Shown here piece by piece: positions 1 through 11,577 of a DNA stretch of 64,000 nt. The translations under genes were made by a program, and so were the position numbers. Source of the DNA: Coriaria nepalensis (taxonomy: Eukaryota; Streptophyta; Magnoliopsida; Cucurbitales; Coriariaceae). The DNA lies in NCBI GenBank assembly GCA_027186245.1, contig CP114488.1, forward strand, positions 8,909,501-8,973,500, in the 5' to 3' direction. Positions within the stretch are counted from its first letter, which is position 1, and every line of letters starts with the position of its first letter. The notes under the pieces are model-generated. The model ran no database searches, had not been told where the DNA came from, and was given only the letters and a program-made list of their open reading frames with translations.

Positions 1-1384
1 TAATAAATAACCACTACCTCACCTTTTTCTTACTCATCCTTTTACCCAGCACCCTTTCACCCAGCACCCTTTCTTTAACTAAACCACGTGCAAATGATCA
101 TAACCTCTAAACATAAAAGGTTTCGCCTTAAAAAACTCAAAGATAGGCGCATAGTGTTCATTGTCACCTCCCTCTACCGCCACAATAACAAGTGGTTGTT
201 GAAATCCTTCCTAAGGCATACCTTAAATGAGAGAATGGCTTTTCCATGTAATTGACCTTCCACCAATCCACTTATGAAAGCTAGTTACTAATTCGACTAG
301 AAAATGATCATGACATGCTTTCCTATTTGAAATAACTGAAAGCGATTCCTCAACCTTCTCGTGCACAAATATCTCATACCTTTATGTTCTCATTCGTCTA
401 CCTCTTGTTCCCCATCTGAGAACATCTTATCGAGGTGTAGAAGAAACCTCATTTGAAATTACGTCATTTCGTCTAATATTTCTTATAATCTTGGGAACTA
501 TATCAAACTAAATAAATATAACAATTTCGAATAAATCAAAACGAATATGAGGAAACGATACTGAATGGCAAGGAAGTTCGGAGAAGGTTAGATAGTGAAT
601 AACCTATCAAAAGTCGAGTAATATTTCAATTGTAAATACATTCGTGTATATAAATACAATCAAGACACTACCTAATACCTTGCTCCATTGACATATGAAT
701 TAAAACTTAAATCTCTTATATCAAGTCTCTCATAAACTATATTATATATAAAACAATCAAAAGTGTGATACACTAGAAAAATAAAATAGAAGAATATATA
801 AACTAAATATATACAATCAGTAAAGCCGTGCTTGAAAAGTTTGAAATATTTGCTATGTCATGCAACATTTACTCAAGAGTGTGATACACTAGAAGAATGC
901 AAACAAAACCAACTCAAAGAGGATTCAGATAGAAAAGTCCTAGACGAATCTATATTCGAGAACAACAAGTTAACAAATCAAAATCCGAGTATGATATAAA
1001 ATCCGAACTCAAAAAACTAGTCCCATCTCCTTTGATCTAGTGATACTAGCTAGTCAATATCTAAACTAACTTAAATCTCAATATAAGTTTTATATAATAG
1101 ACCAAACTAACCAAAAGTAAGATTTTAGAGAAACAAATCAGTATCATATCTTCGTAATTAATTATGGTAATAACTAGACCAATGCCGACATAATTCCTCC
1201 CTTTTATAATTCTAAATTTCAAGAAATCGAATCCAACCCATATCCTAATGATTTCTTCACAAACCATAATTATCACAAATCAATTTAACGAACCAATATC
1301 TAGTGAGATAATACAAAACCTTACATAATCACGTATAACCAATAAAACTTTCAACATTCTAGTATGAAATCAAATTAACTGTTG
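1..1384. other. AT-rich non-coding stretch at left edge
   Basis: I find no convincing coding exon on either strand; the short open frames have no recognisable motif and an AT-driven composition. The stretch may be intergenic, or it may be part of a long intron of the truncated DGAT2 gene to the right, whose 3' exons are not in the window. Confidence 0.5.
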
Positions 1385-2205
1385 GACACCCACCTAATCA
1401 AACTCGTTATGCCACATCAACATATAATTACTAAAATTATAAAATAATCTCATACTTATTTGTTTCTTTTTATACATCAATGTGCATTATTAGTTTATTT
1501 CCCAAAAAAGAAATTTTTTCTTTCATCTTCACTTTTACCCCTAACTCACCACCAACATGCATCTACCGTACCGCAACCCCCTAAAAAGGGGCCCACATTA
1601 ATGACACCGCCACCACCATTATAATTGGAATTCGAAAAGAACTGGGATTGATTGTGATTCAAAGAGAACTCGGATCGCTCGTGATTGGGATTCGAAGAGA
1701 CCCCGGATCATGATAGGTATGGGTTGTCTTCAAACACAGATCTATGGTGGTCTGGGTGTTTGGTTTGAGCATGAACCCATACGCATAGATGTCTGGGTTT
1801 GAGCTCGAATCCAAATCAATAGAGTTATAGGTTCGAGCTCCAACCCAGATGCCATGGATCTATCTTCTATTGTGATCCGGGGTCTTCGAACCCCAATCAC
1901 GATAGATCCAAATTCTCTTTGAATCCAAATCACAATCAATTCGGGTTCTCTTCGAACTCCAATTGTAATGGTGGTGGCTGTGTCGTTGACGTAGGCCTGA
2001 TATTAGGGGATCACGGTGGGGTAAATGCATCCTGCTGACGAGTTGAGGGTAAAAGTGAGAGTTGAAAAAAAATAACTCTTGTTTTGGGGAAGAAAATATA
2101 AATAATGCATGTTAATAGATAAACAAGAAATAAATAAATACGTTTGATGAATTTTATTAATTATCTGACATGACGTAACAGGTCGGATAGGATGGATCGG
2201 GTTTC
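1385..2205. repeat. Long fold-back (inverted-repeat) element 1
   Basis: Two arms of roughly 320 bp, about 1385-1716 and 1870-2203, are imperfect reverse complements around a centre near 1793. Examples are a CCACCACCATT block at 1610-1620 against AATGGTGGTGG at 1967-1977, and conserved blocks around GATTGATTGTGATT and GACCCCGGATCA. The spacer of ~150 bp also contains smaller inverted repeats. The outer ends are poorly defined, and I could not identify a target-site duplication. The architecture fits a non-autonomous DNA transposon with long terminal inverted repeats, such as a Mutator-like or fold-back type. No transposase is encoded. Confidence 0.65.
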
Positions 2206-2529
2206 AACCGGTAATTTGGCTCATCTATAGTACGTTTAAAAGTTTTTTTTTTTCATTTTTTAAATGCTTATAGGTGATTATGGATAGTTTTGTATCTCTC
2301 ACTAGATACTCTTGACTTTTGGCGGCCGAGGGAGACCTCCTTAAAGAAAGCGAGCGAGAAAAAAGATGAGTAAGATAAAGGAAAAATTTTTTGGGTGGAC
2401 CCGGTCTGCATTAAGAACCGTGAACAGGTATTGTCAAATACGACCCAGAGTAATAGAGAAAGCAAGACTGAAGAGCTCATATACTATCCTACAAAATATT
2501 AAAGGACGAACTATGGAAACAGGAAAAAC
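2206..2529. other. Non-coding stretch 3' of the DGAT2 exons
   Basis: I translated this stretch on the minus strand looking for the next DGAT2 exon and found none. It begins directly after the donor site of DGAT2 exon 5, so it is likely intron or decayed 3' gene sequence. Nothing else is recognised. Confidence 0.4.
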
Positions 2530-3896
2530 CTCGGAACCATGCTCCATATGGAATGTCTCCTGTACTCCACCAGGGACAACTATGCAACTATAACCAGCAG
2601 CCAACTGGGAGATACAATTTTTCCTTGACGCTGGTGTTAGGCCCATCCATGCCCATACGTGTCTCACAATAGGAGTATAAAACACCTATACATAAAAATG
2701 CAAATACATAATTACATATTAAATTGCCAAACAATTATAAACATCTTGAAAGAAATACAGAAAGTAGAGAAGAGGGGTCCCAAAATAATCAAATCCCACA
2801 AGGGATGGAGACAGCGAGAGAGTCTTACAGCGGAACTAGCAAGGCCCTTCACCTTAGTGAGAGGCAAGAATCCCATAAGATCATTGAGTGCAAAACTCCC
2901 AAGTGGAATAACTGAATGTGGTTCGTAGCCCAAAACTGCAAATTATTCAACATTCACAGAGAAAATCAAGAATCCAAGCAAGCTCAATTGGTTCAGCGTT
3001 TCGAACTCTTGGGCCCAAGAAAATTCACATTGTCCCATATGCTCATCCAAACTAACTTTTGAGGTAAACTGAAATAAGCAATTAATGATGCTAACTTAAG
3101 TTTTGAAATTTTGGGCCTTAATTGGTAATTAAAATGCTGAACCAAAGTTACCAAATGTACCCAAACGTTTTCAAAATGACACTAAGTTAAACTAGCGTAA
3201 CAACAAACTGAGTATTACTGAATGAGTACTTGATGAAGCAAACTGAAGTTTTGTGGACCAGAGCATTGAAACAGTGAAACGAAAGCTATGACGCTATAAA
3301 GCTATGAAGTGTGACACAGAAAGCTATGACACTAACCGTAAGCACGATTGCGATCGAAGGCATGTATATCTTCAACATGCAGAGTGATTGGAAAATAGCT
3401 GCAAGCATTCTTTACTATATACCTAAAAAATCAATCGAACCACAATTGCATAAAATAAGAACAGTAAGAATTGGATAAACATGAAGAATCTATTAATAAG
3501 AATGGATGGAGCTAGATACCTTGCCACTCTGCGACCAATCTTACTCTTCTCATCGATCGGAACGAGAATTAGAACTAACAGAATCGCATAAACCCTGAAA
3601 AAATCCAGACGATAATCTCAGCGGTTTCGTCGTCTATAAAAGGGGGAAAATGAACAGAGAGAGAGAGAGAGGACGAACAGAAGTGCTTTTGAAAGAGGAA
3701 GGAATAGAAGAATTAAGATGTTTAAAGTGACATTGACATGGAGTCCACCGATTCCTATAATCAACGCAAGGAGATTATGCAAAACCGACGATTTCGACTC
3801 CGATCCTGATCTACCTCTGTACACTCTCTTCCCTGACGATTCCTCCTTCTCCCTCACCGTCTCCATCTCCATCTCCATCTCCGTCTTCGCCGCCAT
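2530..3896 (-). CDS. DGAT2: Diacylglycerol O-acyltransferase 2, 5' part only (exons 1-5)
   Basis: DGAT2 makes triacylglycerol from diacylglycerol and acyl-CoA in the endoplasmic reticulum. On the minus strand five exons join in frame: 3896-3679, 3594-3520, 3422-3337, 2935-2829 and 2685-2530, giving 214 residues. Exon 1 has an acidic N-terminus and then a hydrophobic hairpin ending LPLSKALL. Exon 2 carries [12 protein letters not shown], exon 3 [11 protein letters not shown], and exon 4 the plant DGAT2 active-site motif GYEPHS. Exon 5 carries LTPASRKN and [17 protein letters not shown]. All junctions are GT-AG and in phase. Family members are about 310-340 residues, so roughly one third, the C-terminal part, is missing here. 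It may lie beyond the left edge behind an intron enlarged by the fold-back element, or it may be lost. The first five exons carry no stop, so this is not an obvious pseudogene. Confidence 0.75.
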
Positions 3897-6480
3897 TGTT
3901 ATCTCTCTCTATCAATCGCTCTTTCCAATCTCGATTCAGAAATCAGCAACCAATTCCGAAAATTGAATATGTAATAATAAAAGTAGGAATCTCGAAACTT
4001 GTGAATTTCTATCCTCTTCCCTTCAGCGATTCAATGGAGGTCATGACTTTTACATGCAGCCATGCTTCAGTGCTAGTCAGACACAGCTGTCACCAATATC
4101 ACCACCTCCACTGTCAATTGTGCCCATTCCGCCATTCCCTCCTCTCTCTCTCTCTGTCGCTCTCTGACCTCTGTCCGTCTATCGTGTCAATAAAGCGCGC
4201 GAGGTAGCCTCATTATTCGAATACACACTCTTCCTTTCCCATTTTCTTTTCATATTTATGCAGTAGAAATTAAAATCTAGCTACAAGTTAAATCTAGAGG
4301 TGTTAAAATTGTATGGGTCGGCCCATGAGGCCGCTACACGGTCCGATTTAGGCCCGGTATGCTTCGCGCTATTTTTTAGGCACAAGTTCGACCCATATAA
4401 ATGTATTAGACTTTACTTGAATTTGAGTTCATGTGTCGGTCCGGGCACAGTAGAGGACCCGTTATAAACGGGTAGGATAATTTCTCCATCACTTTCATCT
4501 CCATCGTCGAATTATCACCCTCCCCACCTAACCCGAAGCGCATTCTTACGGGTCGTGATTCAGAGATTAAAGAGGGTTATTATACGCATCATAGATGAAC
4601 GCTCCAAACCCACATATCCAGACAATATTCCTGCTCGTTCACTATGAAATATTGGTTTATATAGGCTTTCTGGATTTGGGTTGCGGTAATGGTTATGGAT
4701 TTGGCTCGTTCACTATCACTTAGTTGGCTTCTTCTTCTCTTCGTACCCAACAACTATTTGTTAAAATGCCGCAATGAAAAGATATGATGGAAAAGAGACA
4801 GTGAAACAGAGAGGGAAGAAAGTGGAGGATACCTGAAGAGAAAGTGGGCATTTTGAGCGGGGTGGGTTCATGAGCGTCGAGTTGAACCGATTGAGGTTGA
4901 ATATGGTGAGTACGGCCCGAGCTTAGACGCGGCTGGTGGTGTGGTTGTGAGAAATAAAGTCTAACAATTATAGCACAGCCACACATGTTAGGGACTTCTA
5001 AGAATTCAGATAAAAATAAAATAAGAGAGATGGATTGAAAATCAAAATGGTGGAAATCGGTTTCTATTAGGTGGTTTCTTTTTCTGGGGATAGATGGAGG
5101 GATTTTGGAGAAGTACAGATGAAAATTGTATTACAAAAAGTTTAGGGGATGTTATCATAATTTTTAAAAATTACTCTTTTTCTACTTTTTAACTGAACAA
5201 TTCAGTTTATAAAATGGATAGTCCAGATTAAATATGGTAGTTCCTACCATAATTGAGCTACGGTAGGAATCCCCAACCCCAACAAATAGTTATAACACAT
5301 TAGAAAATCTCTAAGTGCATAACTATGTGTAGCTTACAATTATACATCTAGACTTCTTATGTGTAATTTAAAATTACATTATAAAGATGTAATGTCCGAT
5401 TTAGAATTAGATTATATTTAATTAATTTAAAATTCTTATGTATAATTTAATACGTTATCCAAAAATATACTCAATATATTTAAATTATATTCGAATATAA
5501 TTAAATCTAATTTGATGATATATAATTTGACTCGACACATATGATAAGTATAGTTCTTTCCAATTTTATTTATTTTTAATCATTTAGTATAGTTCAAGTT
5601 CGCTTGAGTTTTTACCAATGCACCATGGTACCCCCTTAACTAAGTTGTTTGTCCCAGAAAAATAGTAATGATTCTTGTGAGGAAGATTGTCCTAATTACA
5701 CATTTTTTACACATTTTATTCATTTGGGAATTTTGGGTAAACGTCAAGACCACTTGTTATGTTGGTTTAATGGATTTTTCAATCAAGGCGGAATTATGTG
5801 CAGTTTGAATTCAAAATTGGTGAATTTTAAGCCTTATTCATCTAATAATACTAAAAGTCTTCCACATAAGAATCTAACATGTTTTGGAAACATTTGGAAG
5901 GCCCAGGCCGCCTTTGGATTGGCTAAGAGAGGGGGCCGAAAGTAAGGCAGTGAAAAAAAACAGATGTGAACGCACGCTGTCCCAGCTGCAAGAAATCACA
6001 TTTAATTAAATATAAAATTATTAAAAGAAAATATAAAATATATAAAAAAAACCTGTAAAGAGAAAATTAAATGTCCAAAAAATGGTTTTTAAAAAAAGGT
6101 AACATGAATTATTAGATTCGAATTTTTCTCATCGATCAAGGATAGTGAACTGGAATCGATATTCTCCTTACGTAATCGGTATAACATAAAGCCTTCTTTA
6201 AGAGATCTTGTAAACTTTTCCTTCATTAAAGTGAAATCTATACACTCATTAATATAAATAATAGCAACTCAATGATTCCTGTGGATCATGCATCATACAT
6301 AATGCAAGTGATTGATATAATCACTTAATTATATTATAAAAACTATATTCAATACTTTACTTTTTTTTTATTATTATTATTATTAAAAAAAACCTCGAAT
6401 GTAACGAGTAGCAACATAAGAGGTCGATGGATCAAACTATGGTGAACTGGTGGAAGTTTGAAGTACATGTAACAAAATTG
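3897..6480. other. Intergenic, with GGCCC-rich repeat remnant
   Basis: No gene is supported here. Around 4300-4475 lies a GC-richer patch with blocks such as GGGTCGGCCCATGAGGCC and an ACCCGTTATAAACGGGT palindrome; this composition is common in decayed plant transposons. A CT-rich run lies at 4141-4170. Open frames near 4720-4986 and 5649-5945 show no domain and no believable start context. Confidence 0.5.
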
Positions 6481-6500
6481 AATAAACTGTAACAACATAA

Positions 6501-6670
6501 GACACTAGACGTAAGCTGTTCCATTAATAAACTCCGTTATCACATCCCTTTCTATGACATTTTTATTACGGTAAATTTGCCACAGATTAGGACACTAGAC
6601 GTAGGCTGTTTCATTATTAAACTCCGTTATATCACGTCCCTTTCTATGACAATTTTTTTACGGTAAATTT
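6501..6670. repeat. Tandem direct repeat, ~80 bp x 2
   Basis: A unit starting GACACTAGACGTA and ending at ACGGTAAATTT occurs at about 6501-6579 and again at 6591-6670, with a few substitutions and small indels (period ~90 bp). No coding potential is seen. Confidence 0.75.
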
Positions 6671-6844
6671 ATTTTTGAATTATCGTATAAATTCGTTGTT
6701 TATGTATGATTTTTTTATAAATTTTTAATATATATGTAATTTAAATGAAAAATTTTAATTCTTTTAAATTTTTTTTATTCTCTCATTAATTTTTCATTAT
6801 TTTTATTTTTATTTCCTAATAATTTGTTATTTTATTTTATAATC

Positions 6845-7465
6845 TAAATTTTTATTTTTAATTTTTCAAAAAATACAAAAGTTAATACTAGAAAAACCGA
6901 AATCCAATATAATTTTTTGGAAAGAAAACTAATAGAAAAGATCTATCCTTTTTACTAGAAATCGATCAAAATGATTTGATTTTTTTATGATGTATCTAAA
7001 TCGAATCAATTATTTTTTTTATGAGAAACTCGATCGAATCGATTAAATCTTTTAAGGAGAACATGATCCAATTAATTCAATTTTTCAACGTGAAGAGCCG
7101 ATCTAAATGGAAAAAAAAAAGAGAAAAGAATGGATCCTTCTTCGCGAAGGAGATCAGGCCTAGATTTCTAGGTTCTTTCCTCTTATTATTATTATTTTTT
7201 ATTCAATTAGATCTGCTTTTCGTGAGAAAAGATTAAAATCAATTTGATATTGTTCTTCATGAATGATTTGATTGATTTGATCGGATTCCTCGTGAAGAAA
7301 CGACAAATTCGATTTAAAAATTCACAAAGAAATCAAATCATTTTAATCATTCTTACAAAAAAGACAAATCATTTTCGATCGGTTTTTTTCCACGAAATCG
7401 GACCGGGTTTCGGTTTGTCTAATATTAATTTTTTTATTTTTCAAAAAATGAAAAATAAAAAATTG
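6845..7465. repeat. Long fold-back (inverted-repeat) element 2
   Basis: Arms of ~300 bp are imperfect reverse complements about a centre near 7155. For example, AAATGATTTGATT at 6968 pairs with the block ending 7343, and GAAAAACCGAAA at 6891 pairs with the block ending 7419; both pairs give the same centre. Short open frames inside (7021-7236, 7244-7471) are by-products of the symmetric AT-rich sequence. It differs in sequence from element 1. It is probably a non-autonomous inverted-repeat transposon; no target duplication was identified. Confidence 0.65.
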
Positions 7466-8162
7466 GATTAAAAAATATAATAATAAATTATTATAAGAGA
7501 AAATATAAAAAAAATCAAAAAATCAAATTTAAATTATATATAAATTAAAAAGCTACAAATAAACTACACAAGTAATTATGTACAAATCACGGCACTAAAA
7601 AATAAATTTATCTATTTTATTACATTTTTAAATTTTCATCGTACTAACCTATACGTAAGAAGGCTCACGCAATCAAAACAAAAGAGAAAATTATAATGAG
7701 CTAGTTTAGGTGTGCTTAAAAAAAATATTTATAAATATTAAATAATTTATAAATAAAAAAATAAAAAAATAAAAAAATTTATTTTAATAAATATCAGTAA
7801 AAATAAATAAATATTAAACAATTTTTTTTTAACAATCCCATAAAACTACTTATTTTATAAAAAAATCAATTATCAAACGGCCTTAATACGTCATCCACCT
7901 CGTGACATATTAAGTTTATTTATAATTTTATTTATTATTATTATATTATTTTCCCAATTCCAACCCGAAATTTCCCCGCTACAAGCTATATTACCCTTCC
8001 AAATTACGAGTCGCAACTCTCATTGGACCAGATATAACAAATATAACAAATCATTTTGGAAAGAAAATAGGACAAAAGAAAAGAAAGTCTGTTTCTCATC
8101 TCATTCAAAAACTGGCGTCGAGCCTCAAAGGCTCAAACTGATCTCTGCTCGTGGTGGATGAA
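7466..8162. other. AT-rich upstream region of the lectin kinase gene
   Basis: Runs of A and T dominate to ~7960, followed by a less biased ~200 bp promoter and leader. An out-of-frame ATG at 8158 overlaps the chosen start at 8163 (ATGAAATGG), so initiation may involve leaky scanning. I see no other gene. Confidence 0.5.
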
Positions 8163-10776
8163 ATGGGGGCACAGCCGAAATTTAAAAAAACGAATTCCAT
8201 TGCGCCGCCGCAACTGCTCCTTTTGCTTCTTCTCACCGCCCTTTCCACCGCTGCCCACGCGTATGAAACACACAGCTATACCTTCGGGCCTTTCAACGCC
8301 TCCGATTACGACACATTCGAAGTCGTATCACCAGCTGTAATCAGCAATGGCGCGTTCCAAGTAACGCCAGATTCCGCCGGAAACTACGATCTCACGAATC
8401 GTTCCGGCCGCGTGCTGTACAAACAACCTTTCAAGCTCTGGAGCGACGAATCGAAGATCTCCTCTAATGGCAGCAGCAACAGCAGAACTGTCGCTTCGTT
8501 TAACTCCTCCTTCCTCATCAATATCCACCGCGTCAATAATTCCGTTCCCGGCGAAGGTATGGCCTTCATTATAGCGCCAGACATCCAGCTTCCTCCGGAA
8601 AGCGACGGTCAATACCTCGGACTCACCAACTCCACCACAGACGGAAAGCCGGAAAATCACCTAATCGCAATCGAGCTCGATACTGTGAAGCAAGATTTCG
8701 ATCCTGACGATAACCACATGGGGCTAAACATTAATAGTATCCGATCTAATAAAACCGTTTCGTTATCGAAGTTAGGGATCGAGATCGCCCCAAACTTCAC
8801 CGCGAAATACATGGTTTGGGTCCAGTACGACGGCCTAGGGAAGACTTTACAGGTTTTCATGGCGGAGGAAAACGAAACCAGGCCGTCAACGCCGGTTCTA
8901 ACTGCAGATCTGGATCTTCGAGATATAGTCAGTCAAAACTCCTACTTCGGCTTCGCAGCGTCGACGGGATCGTTAATTGAGCTGAACTGCGTTCTGAGAT
9001 GGAATCTGACGGTGGAGATATTGCCTGGGAGTGGAAGCCGTCACAGCCGAGTGTTGAAAATAGCTTTAGGCGTTGGGATTCCGTTGCTTGTTATAGCGGC
9101 GATCTTAGCCGCCGTTTTGGTCCATAAACAGTACAAGAAACGGCGGTTACAGTCGAACACGATGATTCTAGGCACGTTGAAGAGTTTGCCTGGAACGCCG
9201 AGGGAATTCAGTTTCAGGGACTTGAAAAAGGCGACGAATAATTTCGATGAGAAGAACAAGTTAGGACAAGGTGGTTTTGGGGTGGTTTATAAGGGCGTTT
9301 TGCCGACGGAGAATTTGGAAGTGGCGGTGAAGAAATTCTCGCGGGATAATTTGAAGGGTCAGGATGATTTCTTGGCCGAGCTCACCATTATCAACCGTCT
9401 CCGTCATAGACATCTCGTAAAACTAGTCGGTACGTTCTTTCATTCTTTAACAGCCTCGTTTGGTTCGACATTAATTCTTTTGCTTCATGCTCTAATTTTC
9501 TTGGATTGATTTGTTCCTTTTCATTTTATCTTTTCATATAAAAACTATATCCTAAAATTTTATAGTATGAAATATATAGATATATAACTCTATTTAACAG
9601 TATGATAATATATGTATACATTTGCTATTTGACAATTTAAAAGTAATGCTATAAAAGAGCAGTAATATTGTAAATAAAACAGTCTCCTTCTCGGAAATTT
9701 GGCGCCTAAAGGAAAACTGGGGCCCATCTCCTTGTCGTCTATTGAATTATGAGCTAAGAACGAATCTTATCACGTGGTGATAGACGTGACTACATTCCCC
9801 TATGGACATTTATTTATAATGATTTGTTTTATTTATTATCATGAAAATGATAACAAAATATTACTTAAATAACTATACAGAAACTTCTTATGAATTTATA
9901 CATAATTTATATAATTATAATGTTAATTTTGGAATAGGATGGTGTCACAAAAATGGAGTTCTTCTATTGGTCTACGATTACATGCCGAACGGGAGCTTAG
10001 ACAGCCACCTTTTCTCCGGCCCCGAAAAACAAACTCTAGAATGGAGCCTCCGCCACAAAATCATCTGCGGCGTCGCCTCCGCCCTCCACTACCTCCACAA
10101 CGAGTATGATCAGAAGGTCGTGCACCGCGATCTAAAAGCGAGCAACATCATGCTTGACTCCAACTTCAACGCTCGGCTCGGCGACTTTGGATTGGCTCGC
10201 GCCTTGGAGAATGAGAAGACCTCTTACGCCGAGATCGAAGGCATTCCTGGCACCATGGGATACATCGCACCGGAATGCTTCCACACCGGTCGAGCCACTC
10301 GTGAATCCGACATCTACGGCTTTGGCGCAGTCGTGCTGGAGCTTGTTTGCGGCCAACGGCCTTGGACGAAGATCGACGAGTTTCAGTTTCTGGTGGATTG
10401 GGTGTGGTCGCTCCACCGTCACGGGCGGCTTGTAGAGGCGGTTGACCAACGATTGGGAAGTGATTACGTGGTTGAAGAGGCGGAGAAGTTGTTGTTATTA
10501 GGATTAGCTTGTTCGCATCCGATTGCCGGTGAGAGACCTAACACACAGGCGATTGTTCAGATCATTTCTGGATCCGTAGCTCCGCCAATTGTTCCGCCGT
10601 TGAAACCATCTTTCGTTTGGCCTTCAATGCCGGATCCAGCGCTTCTTGGCGGTCTGAGCAGCATGACAGTTTCTACTACTACTTCGCAGTTCGGGTTTAG
10701 CCGTGAAACCAATGGAAATGGAGGAGGCTACCATTGTGATAGCTCCCCCCATGCAGTATCCGCATTACTCGGGTAG
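8163..10776 (+). CDS. L-type lectin-domain receptor-like kinase
   Basis: This is a plasma-membrane receptor kinase with an extracellular legume-lectin domain, a family linked to defence and hormone signalling. Two exons, 8163-9429 and 9938-10776, join in phase 1 across a 508 bp intron and give 701 residues. A hydrophobic signal peptide (poly-Leu) precedes a lectin domain of ~240 residues with FNSSF, GMAFIIAP and VWVQYDG, and several N-glycosylation sites. A transmembrane helix follows (ALGVGIPLLVIAAILAAVLV). The kinase domain carries GQGGFG, VAVKK, HRDLKASN (RD type), DFGLAR and an APE motif (IAPECF). The intron falls between KLVG and WCHKNG, inside the kinase N-lobe. The start at 8163 is the first in-frame ATG; the frame is open slightly upstream. 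The juxtamembrane motif LPGTPREFSFRDLKKATNNF resembles the S-clade (S.5-like) LecRKs, but that placement is tentative. Confidence 0.92.
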
Positions 10777-11577
10777 AATTTCACTTTATCCATAAAAATA
10801 TTTATAAATCTCACTTAAAAAAAAAAAAAATTATCCTTGATTTTCTTCTAGTTTTTATCACATGATTTAAATTTGGGTAGGAAGCAGGTGTTGTAATATT
10901 TTTCCCACTAAGAATTTGGATGGAGATTTGTTCAATTGTTTGTTGAAATTAATGTATAAAGGAGGTTGAGGTGGACGTGTGATTTTTGTATATATAACTT
11001 TTAATTTTGTCGTTGGAAATCAACAAGATGTACATGAAAAGTGAAAATATTATTAACCCACCAACTAACCTACAGTTACCCCAATTGTCAAGGTTCAAGA
11101 ACCCTAAGTAAGATCTACCTCAAGTTCACCCCCAAGAGTTGGAAGTTTCATCTCCGATGTAACCCCAGGCAGAGACTAACAGGTGTTGACCCTAAATACC
11201 TCCCGTTATGACCCCCCCCCCCCAAAAAAAAGAAACTAACCTAAAAGTTGAGAAATTGCAATTTTCAGTATCATTATTCTTTTATCTTTTAAGGAAATTA
11301 TTAGCAGCCCCATTTCAACACTCCAGTCTACACTAATGCCAAGTAGAGGTCAATCTGGTCATTTCAAACTCTAGTCAACAGAAGAGAATAAATAGCAACA
11401 CAACAGAGAGTTACATAGATCGCAAAGAAGGTTGATTGATACAATGGTAATAATGATCATAACAAGCATCCATAATGACTGTACATTAGATTGTAGAAAA
11501 AAGTGACCCATAGTTACTAACCTGTAATAATATAAATACAAAGGGAAAGGAGTTAAGAGTACAACTTAGCATATGAA
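10777..11577. other. Intergenic between lectin kinase and Myb/SANT gene
   Basis: The interval holds the 3' ends of two convergent genes. A-runs (10817-10830) and a C-run (11213-11223) are the only notable features. No gene is seen. Confidence 0.5.

Noticed and set aside
1742..1939. Minus-strand Arg-rich 65-residue frame
   Set aside because: It lies within the spacer and arm of fold-back element 1 and is explained by the repeat.
2366..2593. Plus-strand frame over 75 codons
   Set aside because: It lies partly opposite DGAT2 exon 5, and has no motif or start context of its own.
3718..3966. Plus-strand 82-residue frame with a hydrophobic segment
   Set aside because: It is antisense to DGAT2 exon 1, whose minus-strand translation has the family's N-terminal membrane hairpin and joins in phase to four further conserved exons.
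5649..5945. 98-residue plus-strand frame
   Set aside because: There is no domain, no upstream ATG context (the frame opens without a clear ATG) and no codon bias; it was treated as chance.
7021..7471. Two small Lys/Phe-rich frames
   Set aside because: Both lie inside fold-back element 2 and reflect its symmetric AT-rich sequence.
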